Both the position numbers and the translations under genes were made by a program. The notes below the pieces were generated by a model. The model did no database searches, was not told the origin of the DNA, and saw only the letters and a program-made list of their open reading frames with translations. From an uncultured Oscillospiraceae bacterium (GTDB taxonomy: Bacteria; Bacillota; Clostridia; Oscillospirales; Oscillospiraceae), in contig CANQYW010000002.1 of NCBI GenBank assembly GCA_947628185.1, forward strand, positions 1-64,000: a DNA stretch of 64,000 nucleotides, written 5' to 3'. Shown one piece after another: positions 44,369 through 53,814 of the stretch. Position 1 is the stretch's first letter, and every line of letters begins with the position of its first letter.

Positions 44369-46331
44369 TTTCACCCTCTTTAAGAAAAATCTGACCCGCT
44401 ACTGGCCCATCTGGGCGTCGTACCTCGTTATCTGGCTCCTTATTCTGCCGATTAACATCCTCTACGAGTCCCCCCACTCCATGGGTTACGCCACCACATA
44501 CCTCGTGCGTGTGCTTGACGCCGCGGACACCCACATGTACTTCGCGCTCATATACGCCGTGTTCACCGCCATGGCGGTGCTGAGCCACCTCTACTCCCCC
44601 AAGTCCGCCAACTTCTTCGGGATGCTGCCGGTGCGGCGGGAGGGGATATTCCTCACCCAGTACCTCTCCGGGTTCGCCTTTTTGCTGCTGCCGGACCTGA
44701 TGATCGCGGCCCTCACGGCCCTCGCGGGCATCGGCGTTAGTTTCGGCCTCAAGGCCGTGTTCACCTGGCTGGGCATCTCGCTGGCCCAGTGGTTCTTCTT
44801 CTACACCCTGGCCATTTTCTGCGGGATGTTCACCGGCCACATACTGGCGCTGCCCTTCTTCTACACCGTGGTGAACTCCCTCGTCGTGGCACTGAGCACA
44901 GCGGTGGAGGCGATCTTCCGCCACTACTACGTGGGTTTCGTGTCCTTTAGCGAATGGTTCTACTCCGTCGTCATGCTCTTCACGCCCGTGGAGCCGCTGA
45001 GCAACATCGACTGGGACTGGGTCACGCCGTCAAACCCCGGCGACTTTGTGATCTCCGGCTGGCTGGCTCTGGGCGTCTACTGTCTCGCTGCGCTGGCGCT
45101 GCTGGCGGCGTCGCTCCTCCTCTACCGGAAACGCCGCATGGAGAGCGCCGGGGACGTGGTGGCCGTGGCGGTGATGAGACCCATCTTCAAGTACGGCGTG
45201 GCTGTCTGCGCCGGCCTCGCCATGGGGTTCGTGACATACACCCTCATGGGCCAGAGCGGGCTGATGGTCCACATCATCTTCTGGTCGATCGTGGGGTACT
45301 TCATCGCCCAGATGATACTCGACAAGACCTTCCGGGTCTTCAGCCGCTGGAAGGGCGCCGCGGTGATGACCTCGATCCTCACACTGATAGCGCTGGGGAT
45401 AGTCTTCGACATCACCGGTTTCCAGACCCGTGTGCCGGACCTGGAGGACATTGAGAGCATAACCATCTCGACCTTCTCCTCCACTTACGAGACCTCCGAC
45501 TCCGCCTCCAGCTGGGACATCGACATCACCGACCGGGAGGACATCAGCCTCTTCCGGGCCCTCCACATGGAGGCCGTAAAGCAGATCCGCCCCGATCACG
45601 CGGAGCACCCCTCTCTGGTCGACTCCTCCTCCGTGGTTGAGGATGCCGACTATTTCGAGGATGACGACTATTACGAGGATTACAACTATTACAATGAGAC
45701 GGACATTCTCCGCCTGCGCATGACCTACCACCTCAAGTCCGGCACCCTCTCCAGGTCCTACTACATCGACATCCACCCCTCGGAGGTGAACACCCCCGGC
45801 ACCGCCGCCAACATCCTGGAGAGCATCTACTCCGACCGGGACATCTACCGTAAGCTCTACCACTTCGACGAGATCCGGGAGGCCCTCGCCGGCGGGCTGC
45901 GGCTCACCATGGCCGAGTACTCCTTCGTGGACCCCATAGGCCAGGGCTCCGCGCCGGAGCAGGAGTACGAGTTCTTCGCCCCGGACCCCTCGGGCAACTA
46001 CTCCCGGGCCGAGCTGCCCTTCACCAGGCTCTCCGACATCATGGCGCTCTTGGACGCCGTGGAGGCGGACTTTGAGAGCGGCAACCTGGGCGTCCGCCAC
46101 GTGGGCCAGTACCCCAACGACGGGGAGAGCGTTGTGAGGAGACTCTGTTTCCGCGCTGACAATTTCAAGGGGTGGGAGACTCTCGGCTACTCGACCCCCT
46201 CCTCCACGGTGCTGGAGGTAAAGATCTCCCCCAACGCCAAGAACACCCTCCGGGTCCTCATGGAGCTCATCCCCGGAGCCCTGGAGGACTACACCGGCAA
46301 CGCGGTGGACGACGCGGGGTATTATAGATAA
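44343..46331 (+). CDS. ABC transporter permease
   Basis: 662 residues from the ATG at 44343, which has GGGAGGTGAGG before it; a GTG three codons earlier is less likely. About twelve hydrophobic segments up to about residue 370, then a ~290-residue extracytoplasmic C-terminal domain, rich in Asp/Glu/Tyr with an acidic stretch around residues 425-450 (DDDYYEDYNYYNETD). The large soluble tail is unusual for YtrA-linked permeases and may bind substrate or a wall component. Third gene of the GntR-ABC operon; a strong terminator follows. Confidence 0.85.
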   Translation: MPSGTSLFDFTLFKKNLTRYWPIWASYLVIWLLILPINILYESPHSMGYATTYLVRVLDAADTHMYFALIYAVFTAMAVLSHLYSPKSANFFGMLPVRREGIFLTQYLSGFAFLLLPDLMIAALTALAGIGVSFGLKAVFTWLGISLAQWFFFYTLAIFCGMFTGHILALPFFYTVVNSLVVALSTAVEAIFRHYYVGFVSFSEWFYSVVMLFTPVEPLSNIDWDWVTPSNPGDFVISGWLALGVYCLAALALLAASLLLYRKRRMESAGDVVAVAVMRPIFKYGVAVCAGLAMGFVTYTLMGQSGLMVHIIFWSIVGYFIAQMILDKTFRVFSRWKGAAVMTSILTLIALGIVFDITGFQTRVPDLEDIESITISTFSSTYETSDSASSWDIDITDREDISLFRALHMEAVKQIRPDHAEHPSLVDSSSVVEDADYFEDDDYYEDYNYYNETDILRLRMTYHLKSGTLSRSYYIDIHPSEVNTPGTAANILESIYSDRDIYRKLYHFDEIREALAGGLRLTMAEYSFVDPIGQGSAPEQEYEFFAPDPSGNYSRAELPFTRLSDIMALLDAVEADFESGNLGVRHVGQYPNDGESVVRRLCFRADNFKGWETLGYSTPSSTVLEVKISPNAKNTLRVLMELIPGALEDYTGNAVDDAGYYR

Positions 46332-46343
46332 AAAGGTTAAAAA

Positions 46344-46385
46344 CAAGGACAGTGCGGTGGAAAATCCGCGCTGTCCTTGCTTTTT
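46344..46385 (+). terminator. Rho-independent terminator of the ABC operon
   Basis: Fourteen-base-pair stem (46344-46357 with 46366-46379, one T-G pair) followed by CTTTTTG, 12 bases after the permease stop. Confidence 0.85.
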
Positions 46386-46444
46386 GTTCCAAGTTTATAA
46401 CTTACTTGATTCTTTTCGCAGCCGGGCAAAATCTGCCGCCGCGG

Positions 46445-46699
46445 TCAGATTATCGTATCGTCAAGGAGGAGATCCATCACGCCGATATTGAGGACGCCGT
46501 TGTCGTCATACCACCGCTTTCTGATGTCGTGGCGCACGATAATCTTCGGGAACGAGTCGCCGGTCAGGGCGAGGGGCCTGCTTTCAGCGGCGGTCTTCTC
46601 CTCCGTCCCCAAGGCGTAGGCGGACTGGATGTAGGTCTTTTTGCCGCCTCTGGCGGCGATAAAATCGATCTCTACAGGCGGAGAAAGGTCAATGGGCAA
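46445..46699 (-). pseudogene. C-terminal remnant of a DUF4143-type ATPase
   Basis: An 84-codon frame: PVEIDFIAARGGKKTYIQSAYALGTEEKTAAESRPLALTGDSFPKIIV ... GVLNIGVMDLLLDDTII. This is the C-terminal, nuclease-like DUF4143 end of the widespread AAA+ DUF4143 protein family (normally ~400 residues). The ATPase part is absent; only a TTG could start the frame and no ribosome site is seen. It lies at the left edge of the restriction-modification island and is probably a fragment left by an insertion or deletion. Confidence 0.65.
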
Positions 46700-46797
46700 A
46701 TGAGAACTTCAGCATATTTTTTCCCGAGTTCTCAATAGATAATATTAGGACGGCAGTGAAAACAGTTGCGTTGCCCTGTTTTGATTATGTGCATTTC

Positions 46798-49575
46798 CTA
46801 ACAATGGGTACATCTTGCGATAATTCCGTCCACATCAGCAATATTGTAGGAAACATCACTGCACCACACGCCATAGTCACCGCATTCATTTACCGCTGCG
46901 ATCCATTCTTTTAGCGCCTTACGTTTTTCGATATCCCGTCTGGTCTCCTGTCCTTTAGTCTCTAAAACTAGCGTCTTTCCATTGTCCAAGCGAATTAAAA
47001 AATCAGGAATATATTTTCTGAAAACACCGTCAAACACGTAGAGGATCTCAAATCCCAGATGGTCATTTTTCGCCCATGCTTTCACATGAGGATTCTTTTC
47101 CAGAATGTAGCTTTCTGTTGATTCCCATGCACTATCAAAGACACAGTGGCTAATATGCGAATGTTGAGTTATATAACAGGGCTTACTTGTGAACCATGTT
47201 GGCATATCTCTGGTAGAACGCACTTTCTTGTTTGCATCGAATATCGGGACTATGCGCTCGGTCTGCTCCAGCTTGATGAAACTCCAAAGGTGCTGCACGA
47301 TCCGACTCATATTCATCATGTACACAATACGTTGGCGCAGAGGGTCTGTGTTAAACAGTGGAGGATTGATCACAATAGCACCGGATTTCAAGTATCTTTC
47401 CACCAGCCGGATAACCTGTCCAAGCAATGTAAATTTTGTTCCTTTTTCTTGCCAAGAGGTTTTCATTAGATTATAGACCTGCCCTGAGGCCTCAAAGATA
47501 ATACTCTGCATTCGGAATTTTGCGTCCAGTTTCTCCAAGTCGATTTCTGTGCATTTGGTCAAATCAGTTTTGCCATCAATGGTAGGAGCAAGATCTGCGC
47601 GGAGACGAGTATCGGCAGCGTCAAGCTCCAGAGTGTCGATTTTATCCAAATCAATAGTCAGCTTAGGTTTAAAAGTTCTATCCAGTCTTATAATATTGGG
47701 CCAGGAGATTTCAAATTTCGCCCGGTCCTTTACAACTTCTACCTGAGTTTTAGGCGGAGTAACAGGAGAAGTCCCCTGCTCGTCCGACTCATGTGGAAGG
47801 AAGGAAAATGGAATGCCAAAAATATTCACATATTCTGGTGTGAACATATCACTTCCATCTGCCAAATCATAGGAGGTTCGGCGCAATCCTCGTCCAATTA
47901 CTTGCTCACATAAAAGTTGACTGGAAAAAGCCCGCAGCCCAAGAATGTGAGTCACTGTTTTTGCATCCCAACCTTCGGACAGCATTCCGACAGAAATCAC
48001 GTTGCGGATCTGCTCACCGCGCCTCCCCCTTTGACCAACAGTGTCTACTGTTTCCCGAAGAATGGCAGCAGCATCTTTCTTGCTTACGTTTTTATCGTCA
48101 CCGTCATCAGATATCTCCGATGTCTGGGCCACGACATTCTCTGCTGCATCCATCGTTTTTGAATCGATATGGATCGTGAATTCCGGCTTACAAAGCTCAG
48201 GAACAGAAATGTGCCCATGATCAAACGCATATTTAATTCGGGCCGCAGTCTCTGTGCGGTTCGCAACTGTGATCATAACCGGAGGCACAACAGATCCTGC
48301 CTCCGTCCACACTTTGTAGAGTTCCAGCCAGTCTTTCCCTAACAAATAGTACGCCTGAGTTAAAAGAGGGGGCAGCGGCTCTTCTTCACCTGCAGAACGG
48401 TTAATATCAGTTCGCACAGTCGGATCGTTGTAAATGTGATACAGCTTGGAACGGAAACTGACAGCGTCCGGTGTTCCATCATCACGGACTACTACACGCG
48501 GGGTCTTTACAAGGCCGGATTCGATCCCGTCGTTTAGCCCAAAATCGCTGACGATCCACCCAAACAACGCCTCTTCGTCATTTCTTTTCCCGGAAGGCGC
48601 AAACGGAGTAGCCGAAAAATCATAACAGGTCAAAATATTCCGCGTCTTATGGATACGATCCAATCCGCTGATCCAGATCGTCGCTTGCTGTTCGGCCGCT
48701 TTCTGTTCTTTGGTCTTTGCCTTGTTTTCCGGATTTTTACGCCAAGCATGGTGGGCCTCGTCGTTGATAACAAGGATATTCCGAGCATTGGACATCTCGC
48801 CCAACACTTCACGGGTATAAGCCTCGTCACTTTTGGCGCCGCGCTTATCCACACTGCGACGCTTTGCGACGGTCTCTTCGCTGTCCCATGCTAAGGCCTG
48901 CCAGTTGATGATCATCACCTTGCCCTGGCGCAGCTTATCCATAAGGCCAATGGGAACCACATTGAACTGAACATAGTAGTTGTCATCTCCACCGGTCTGG
49001 AGGACCTGCAAACGGCTTTTTACGGTCAGTCCAGGGGCCACGATGAATACATATTTGGAGAAACGCCTGTCTTGTGGATATGTAACCTTGTTGCAGATCA
49101 TCCAGGCAATCAGCATAGCCATCACAGTGGTCTTGCCACCGCCGGTACACAACTTCGTGCAGATCCTCCGGAATAGACCGCCATCGCCCGGAATATCAAT
49201 GCCGACTTTTTCTGAATCCGGGGCCTCTGTCAGCCAAATCAGTGTCTCGATAGCATCCATCTGACAATAAAAGAACTGATACTGCCGCGCCGTGGCGTCG
49301 TTCCAATGCTCCAACAGCTTATGGGTCACGCCGGTCACGCCGGGATAACCGGCCTCCCGCCATGCCTTGACGCGGGGCCGGATTCTGTTGACCAACGGCA
49401 GTTCAATAAATTTACCGATATCGTTATACTGGTTGGAGCCCTGTCCGGCGACGAAGTAACCGGCTGGGCGTCGCCCTTCCTCACGAATAAAGGACTGGCT
49501 GTTTAGGTCATATTTCCAGTGATGAGTCGGCTCCCGAAAGGCTGAGTTGATAATCAGTTGATCGATTCCTGCCAT
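46798..49575 (-). CDS. Type III-like restriction enzyme, Res (helicase-nuclease) subunit
   Basis: 925 residues from the ATG at 49575. Superfamily 2 helicase: Walker A CTGGGKT at about 144-150, Walker B/DEAH VINDEAHHAWR, motif VI region VIGRGLRRTSYD. The C terminus carries a PD-(D/E)xK nuclease pattern, IPDFLIRLDNGKTLVLETKG. The ATG shares its A with the Mod stop codon (TGATG), so translation is coupled. Res needs Mod for recognition and cuts when it meets unmethylated sites. Last gene of the island operon. Confidence 0.9.
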   Translation of the reverse strand: MAGIDQLIINSAFREPTHHWKYDLNSQSFIREEGRRPAGYFVAGQGSNQYNDIGKFIELPLVNRIRPRVKAWREAGYPGVTGVTHKLLEHWNDATARQYQFFYCQMDAIETLIWLTEAPDSEKVGIDIPGDGGLFRRICTKLCTGGGKTTVMAMLIAWMICNKVTYPQDRRFSKYVFIVAPGLTVKSRLQVLQTGGDDNYYVQFNVVPIGLMDKLRQGKVMIINWQALAWDSEETVAKRRSVDKRGAKSDEAYTREVLGEMSNARNILVINDEAHHAWRKNPENKAKTKEQKAAEQQATIWISGLDRIHKTRNILTCYDFSATPFAPSGKRNDEEALFGWIVSDFGLNDGIESGLVKTPRVVVRDDGTPDAVSFRSKLYHIYNDPTVRTDINRSAGEEEPLPPLLTQAYYLLGKDWLELYKVWTEAGSVVPPVMITVANRTETAARIKYAFDHGHISVPELCKPEFTIHIDSKTMDAAENVVAQTSEISDDGDDKNVSKKDAAAILRETVDTVGQRGRRGEQIRNVISVGMLSEGWDAKTVTHILGLRAFSSQLLCEQVIGRGLRRTSYDLADGSDMFTPEYVNIFGIPFSFLPHESDEQGTSPVTPPKTQVEVVKDRAKFEISWPNIIRLDRTFKPKLTIDLDKIDTLELDAADTRLRADLAPTIDGKTDLTKCTEIDLEKLDAKFRMQSIIFEASGQVYNLMKTSWQEKGTKFTLLGQVIRLVERYLKSGAIVINPPLFNTDPLRQRIVYMMNMSRIVQHLWSFIKLEQTERIVPIFDANKKVRSTRDMPTWFTSKPCYITQHSHISHCVFDSAWESTESYILEKNPHVKAWAKNDHLGFEILYVFDGVFRKYIPDFLIRLDNGKTLVLETKGQETRRDIEKRKALKEWIAAVNECGDYGVWCSDVSYNIADVDGIIARCTHC

Positions 49576-52130
49576 CACTCGTCACCTATCCTTATCACTT
49601 TCAGGCTTTCAATTCCCCGGTCATCAATAATTTTGACAGCGATTTGAGTGTTGATCTGAGCGCTGAACCATAACGATTCGTTCCCGGCATATTTCTCGAT
49701 CAATTCCATATCGATCTCCGCCCTGAGGGTCTTGGCAAGCTTTGTCCAGCCGTCTTTCTTGCCGCCCATAGGGAAAAAGACCTGCTTGGGTTTAATACAC
49801 AACCCGTCGTAATCGGTATCCAGCATCCACATAGCGATCTTGTCGGTGCCGCCCGATTTCACAGCGCCCCTGGTAACGTCATAATAGTCAAAGCCGTTCA
49901 CGCGAACCTTGAATTTTGTTTTGCTGCGCTTGTCCTGGATCAGCTCCACATCCGGCTGGCCCACCAGCCAGAAGGACTGGTCGGAGGAGCGCTTTTTCTT
50001 CAGATCCTCCGTCATCAAATCGGTGTTCATCTGAGCTTTCAGCAGTGTCACACCGGGCCAGTTTGTCTCGTCGATATCCTTGGCCGCCTCCGGGTCGAAC
50101 TGAAACGCGGCAAAAATGATGAGTTTAGGAGAGGGCCGCAAGGTTTCCGCCTCGTCCATGGCCAGAGCGACCATCCTGGAATCCAGAGGCTTAGTCTCCC
50201 CGGCAAAGCAGATCACAGCCCGGCGTGGCGTGTCCTCTTTTGTCTCCGCCTCCGCCTGTAGGAACTTCGTCCCGGACAGCGGCTCCACGCGGCTGAATTC
50301 CAGTCGGCTGCCTCCGCGACCCATGATACCTGTAGCGAAAAGCTGATCCCGCCAATCGGACTGTTTGGCGCTGAAGTCTTCCTCCTCCTCGCCTATCTCG
50401 TCCAACGGTTTCACCACGGGCGCTGGAAGCGCCTCCACGGTAAAGGGGCCGGAAATGCGAATCTTGGTCTTGTCGATCTCCGGCTGGTCATAGAGCGTCT
50501 CAGTGGCTGGCGGCTCGTTATTGGCGATGGATTTCAGCGTGATATGCGGCACCGTCTTATAGACGAAACCGCTGCCTACACCTTGTTCCTCATGGGCCAG
50601 TTTGTAATAGTCGAATGTGGCCGTCATAAGCCGCTGCTTGGCCAGCGTGATGGCAACCCGCGAGGTGTCGCAGGTGATCCACCGACGGCCCCACTGCTCG
50701 GCCACGTATGCGGTTGTTCCGCTGCCGCAGGTGATGTCCAAAACAAGATCACCGGGGTCTGTGGTCATAAGTATACAGCGCTGTAATATTTTCTCATTTG
50801 TCTGTACAGCATAAATCATATCAGGGATTTTCCCAGCAGTGTCTTCCCATAAATTCGTAATCTCTATTGCCGGAAAATCGGAAACATAAAATTTGTATCC
50901 GTAACCTTCTTTTGTTTTAATTAGGCGATTATTTTTAATTAACCGTTCTATCTGCTCCCGTTTCCCTCGCCAAACATAACCTTTTTTTGGGCAAAAATCA
51001 CTGCCGTCAAGAGCAACTGTGAATTTTCTTTCTGGGTCATCTCCCCTTTCAATCACTTTATCAACACGGAACACTTTTGCATGTTGACTTGTAAATAAAA
51101 TGTTCCGTTTCTCTTCCGTTGTCAAAGGGCGAACTTCTCCGCTAACGAATTCACCCCACAAGGCAAGTTTTTTGGGATCTTCGGTTGAACCTTCAAGTCC
51201 TGTCCTCTCTAAAAACAATTTGTGCGTTTTTTCCCCAACACAATCAATCTTTTTCCCATACCATAACAGATAATTAAATGAATTACGTATGATTTTGGAG
51301 GTAGGCGTTCCTTTTTTCCAGATAATCGTTGCACATTCATTTTCTTTTCTAAAAATCTCATCCAATACACAACGTACTAAGTGTACATTCTCATCACTTA
51401 TCTGTACAAACACACTCCCACTGTCCGCCAGCAGTTCCCGCGCCAACAGCAGACGGTCACGAAGATAGGTGAGATAGGAATGAATTCCCAGTTCCCAGGT
51501 ATCCCTGAAGGCCTTGATCATCTCCGGCTCCTGGGTCAAATCCTCGTCCTTTCTGTCCTTCACATCCCGCTTATCCACAAAGGGCTGGAAATTGGAGCCG
51601 TACTTGATACCGTATGGCGGATCGATGTACACCATCTGCACCTTTCCGGCCATGCCTTCCTTCTCCATGAGAGAGTTCATGATGACCAGACTGTCGCCCG
51701 CGATCAGCCTGTTGGTCCAATCGACGCCGTGCTGGTAAAATTCGATGCTCTCCTTCCGGCGGCGCATCCGTTCGGCGGGAGTCTCCGCAGGGAATAAAGA
51801 CTGCTGTCCCTCCAGCTGTCCCTCCAGTGCATTCGAGTATTCCTTCATGACTCTTGAAATGATGCTGTGCGGTATTATTGACTCGTGGATATGGATGGAG
51901 GAAGTGGGCACATCAAAGCTCGTCCCTTCCGCTTTACCGGCCCATTGAAGGGTTGGGTCGAGATGGGGGTCAAACTGGTAGGTCTTTACTTTTTCCTCAG
52001 CCTTATCGTGCTGGGCCATACCGACCGGGGGATTGTTGGTACGTTTCTTGTCGTCGTGGGTATAGGCTTCGATGTCTCGCATTTTCCCGGCATCGACGAC
52101 AACATCCTGCTTTTTCCTTGGACGCGCCAT
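49575..52130 (-). CDS. Type III-like DNA methyltransferase, Mod subunit
   Basis: 851 residues. Beta-class N6-adenine methyltransferase order: catalytic DPPY at 170-173 (VQMVYIDPPYGIKYGSNF), then a target recognition region, then the SAM-binding motif DITCGSGTTAYVAEQWGRRWITCD at about 455-478. The C-terminal ~300 residues resemble the Res-contacting part of Type III Mod proteins. AAGGAGG precedes the ATG and overlaps the end of the previous gene. The middle (about 50780-51420) is visibly more AT-rich than either flank, suggesting a swapped recognition domain. Target site cannot be read from sequence. Confidence 0.9.
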   Translation of the reverse strand: MARPRKKQDVVVDAGKMRDIEAYTHDDKKRTNNPPVGMAQHDKAEEKVKTYQFDPHLDPTLQWAGKAEGTSFDVPTSSIHIHESIIPHSIISRVMKEYSNALEGQLEGQQSLFPAETPAERMRRRKESIEFYQHGVDWTNRLIAGDSLVIMNSLMEKEGMAGKVQMVYIDPPYGIKYGSNFQPFVDKRDVKDRKDEDLTQEPEMIKAFRDTWELGIHSYLTYLRDRLLLARELLADSGSVFVQISDENVHLVRCVLDEIFRKENECATIIWKKGTPTSKIIRNSFNYLLWYGKKIDCVGEKTHKLFLERTGLEGSTEDPKKLALWGEFVSGEVRPLTTEEKRNILFTSQHAKVFRVDKVIERGDDPERKFTVALDGSDFCPKKGYVWRGKREQIERLIKNNRLIKTKEGYGYKFYVSDFPAIEITNLWEDTAGKIPDMIYAVQTNEKILQRCILMTTDPGDLVLDITCGSGTTAYVAEQWGRRWITCDTSRVAITLAKQRLMTATFDYYKLAHEEQGVGSGFVYKTVPHITLKSIANNEPPATETLYDQPEIDKTKIRISGPFTVEALPAPVVKPLDEIGEEEEDFSAKQSDWRDQLFATGIMGRGGSRLEFSRVEPLSGTKFLQAEAETKEDTPRRAVICFAGETKPLDSRMVALAMDEAETLRPSPKLIIFAAFQFDPEAAKDIDETNWPGVTLLKAQMNTDLMTEDLKKKRSSDQSFWLVGQPDVELIQDKRSKTKFKVRVNGFDYYDVTRGAVKSGGTDKIAMWMLDTDYDGLCIKPKQVFFPMGGKKDGWTKLAKTLRAEIDMELIEKYAGNESLWFSAQINTQIAVKIIDDRGIESLKVIRIGDE

Positions 52131-52895
52131 TTAGTTGGCCTCCTTCGCTTGTAATGTCCCTGTCTTAATGTGGTAGGCAATTTCGTGGTGAGTGCAGAAA
52201 TCTATAACCCGAGTCACACATTGATTGTAATACGATTGATAGCCATCATATTCAGTAACCATCCTATTATAGTGGAGACGCCCGAAAATGATTTTGTCGA
52301 CAAATGAGACAGCATCCAGGATATCTGCCAGGTTCTGTTCCACAATGTTGGGTGTTGGATATGGCTCTATGCTGACCCAGGTTTTGCACCCGCTGTCATG
52401 CAAAAATCTCAGTGCTTGGATTCGCGCTTGGATTGGTGCTGCTCCCGGCTCGTATTCATGGATAAAATGATCGTTCAAGGAAACGACTGTGATTCCATAT
52501 TCATTTTCTCTGGAGAGAGTAACCAAACATTCTGGGAGAAGGCCCTTTGTCAAAACAGAACAACGGATTCCTTGTGCGTTTGCCTCTTGCAATACCTTTA
52601 TACTCATCCGCGCAATCTCATCATGTTCATACATAAATGGATCCGTTGTAAAGCAAAGATGGAGCTGTTGAATCTTATCCTTGAACCTGGGGAGCTCCTG
52701 TCGAAGAAGTTCCAAAGTATTTTCTACAATCTGCGGCTGGATCCATTCCTCATAGCTTTTTACATTTCCAAATCGCTTTGCCATCATGTAAGCATAACAA
52801 GGGTATCTGCATCCGTGGGAACACCCTAAAGCATGATTCAGTGTATAGTCCCCATACTCCACCCCGGTTTTATATATCAGGGATTTTCGTTTCAT
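52131..52895 (-). CDS. Three-Cys-motif radical-SAM-like partner protein
   Basis: 254 residues from the ATG at 52895 (GAGG nine bases before; an ATG three codons earlier is possible). Near the N terminus lies GCSHGCRYPCYAYMMAKRF: Cys25, Cys29 and Cys33 in CX3CX3C spacing, like but not equal to the CX3CX2C cluster motif of radical SAM enzymes. The rest follows a TIM-barrel-like pattern (LHLCFTTDPFMYEHDEIARMSIKVL, CSVLTKG, YGITVVSLNDHFIHEYEPGAAPIQARIQAL, TWVSIEPYPTP), similar to SPL-type proteins. It ends immediately before mod and follows tcmP by about 11 bases. Reaction unknown. Confidence 0.8.
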   Translation of the reverse strand: MKRKSLIYKTGVEYGDYTLNHALGCSHGCRYPCYAYMMAKRFGNVKSYEEWIQPQIVENTLELLRQELPRFKDKIQQLHLCFTTDPFMYEHDEIARMSIKVLQEANAQGIRCSVLTKGLLPECLVTLSRENEYGITVVSLNDHFIHEYEPGAAPIQARIQALRFLHDSGCKTWVSIEPYPTPNIVEQNLADILDAVSFVDKIIFGRLHYNRMVTEYDGYQSYYNQCVTRVIDFCTHHEIAYHIKTGTLQAKEAN

Positions 52896-52906
52896 AGCAT
52901 TCATCC

Positions 52907-53758
52907 TCAACTGGGATTTTGGTCTTTTAATATATAATTTGCAACTTTTAAGGCTAAACTGATTGCCGATGCACGTTTGTTGGATATTGCAAAGCAGAAG
53001 AGAAAAAGTGGGTTTTTCTTGCGGTTATATAGAATCCTTGAATTGTTTGATACCTTAGCAAAGGTGAGGCCAAGGCGTTCTTCGATGTATTGTTGGAGTC
53101 CAACTCTGCTGACTTCACCTATCATTTCGGTCGTGCCGAAAAGGTTCAGCTGTGGGTCTTCGTGATAGAACCGATCCTTCCAAGTGTTATCGCCAAAAAC
53201 GGAATTTAACTTTGCCTCCCACGCTGGATCCATCTCCCCCTTTCGTTTCATCATTCGGTTAACTGCACTAAAAGGGAAAAGATACCATACATCTATTGCT
53301 TCCGTTGCAGAAACTGCCTGAAGTGTTTCCCATCTGACATCTGCTGCATAAGGGTCAAGAAACAAAACCGCCCTTGCCTTACGCCAATTTACACGTTGAC
53401 AGATATTAAGTAAGATTTGATTGCAATCTCCCCGTTCAATCCTTACCTTATATTTTATATCGGGAAATTCGCAATTGACCATCTCTGTAAGTTCATCAGC
53501 AAAAGACTTCTTCTTTTCAATAAAAATGTATTGTGCGAATTGTCCTTTTGATTGCAAAGCAAGTTTAGCGGAGCCATCTATCTCCTCATACTGATCTCCA
53601 TCGCCGATTTTGATTTTTCCTGTTCCGGCAAAGGCATCAATGTATATAAGCTGGAAATTTTGGCTCTTTAGTGCCGTTGTGTAAAAGTTCAGGTAATTGG
53701 ATAAAATGCTAAGTTTCTCAACTGTCCACGGTCCACCAAATTTTTGTTTCGTACTCAT
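52907..53758 (-). CDS. tcmP: Three-Cys-motif partner protein TcmP
   Basis: 283 residues from the ATG at 53758 (GGGAGA just before; an upstream in-frame ATG lacks a site). The N terminus KFGGPWTVEKLSILSNYLNFYTTALK is typical of TcmP. It then shows IDAFAGTGKI (about 42-51), like a SAM-binding motif I, and VLFLDPYAADV, like a catalytic DPPY/DPPF motif IV, so it may be a methyltransferase-fold protein. The family is named for its genomic pairing with three-Cys-motif proteins, exactly the neighbour here. First gene of the island operon. Confidence 0.85.
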   Translation of the reverse strand: MSTKQKFGGPWTVEKLSILSNYLNFYTTALKSQNFQLIYIDAFAGTGKIKIGDGDQYEEIDGSAKLALQSKGQFAQYIFIEKKKSFADELTEMVNCEFPDIKYKVRIERGDCNQILLNICQRVNWRKARAVLFLDPYAADVRWETLQAVSATEAIDVWYLFPFSAVNRMMKRKGEMDPAWEAKLNSVFGDNTWKDRFYHEDPQLNLFGTTEMIGEVSRVGLQQYIEERLGLTFAKVSNNSRILYNRKKNPLFLFCFAISNKRASAISLALKVANYILKDQNPS

Positions 53759-53814
53759 TGTGTTCTCCCGTTTCATAACGAAATATATCCATTTTCACAT
53801 ATCTCGACATTTGT

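Noticed and set aside
46702..46736. GAGAACT/AGTTCTC inverted pair between the DUF4143 remnant and res as a terminator or attachment site
   Set aside because: Only seven base pairs with a long loop; it could be chance, and no matching copy was found at the other edge of the island.
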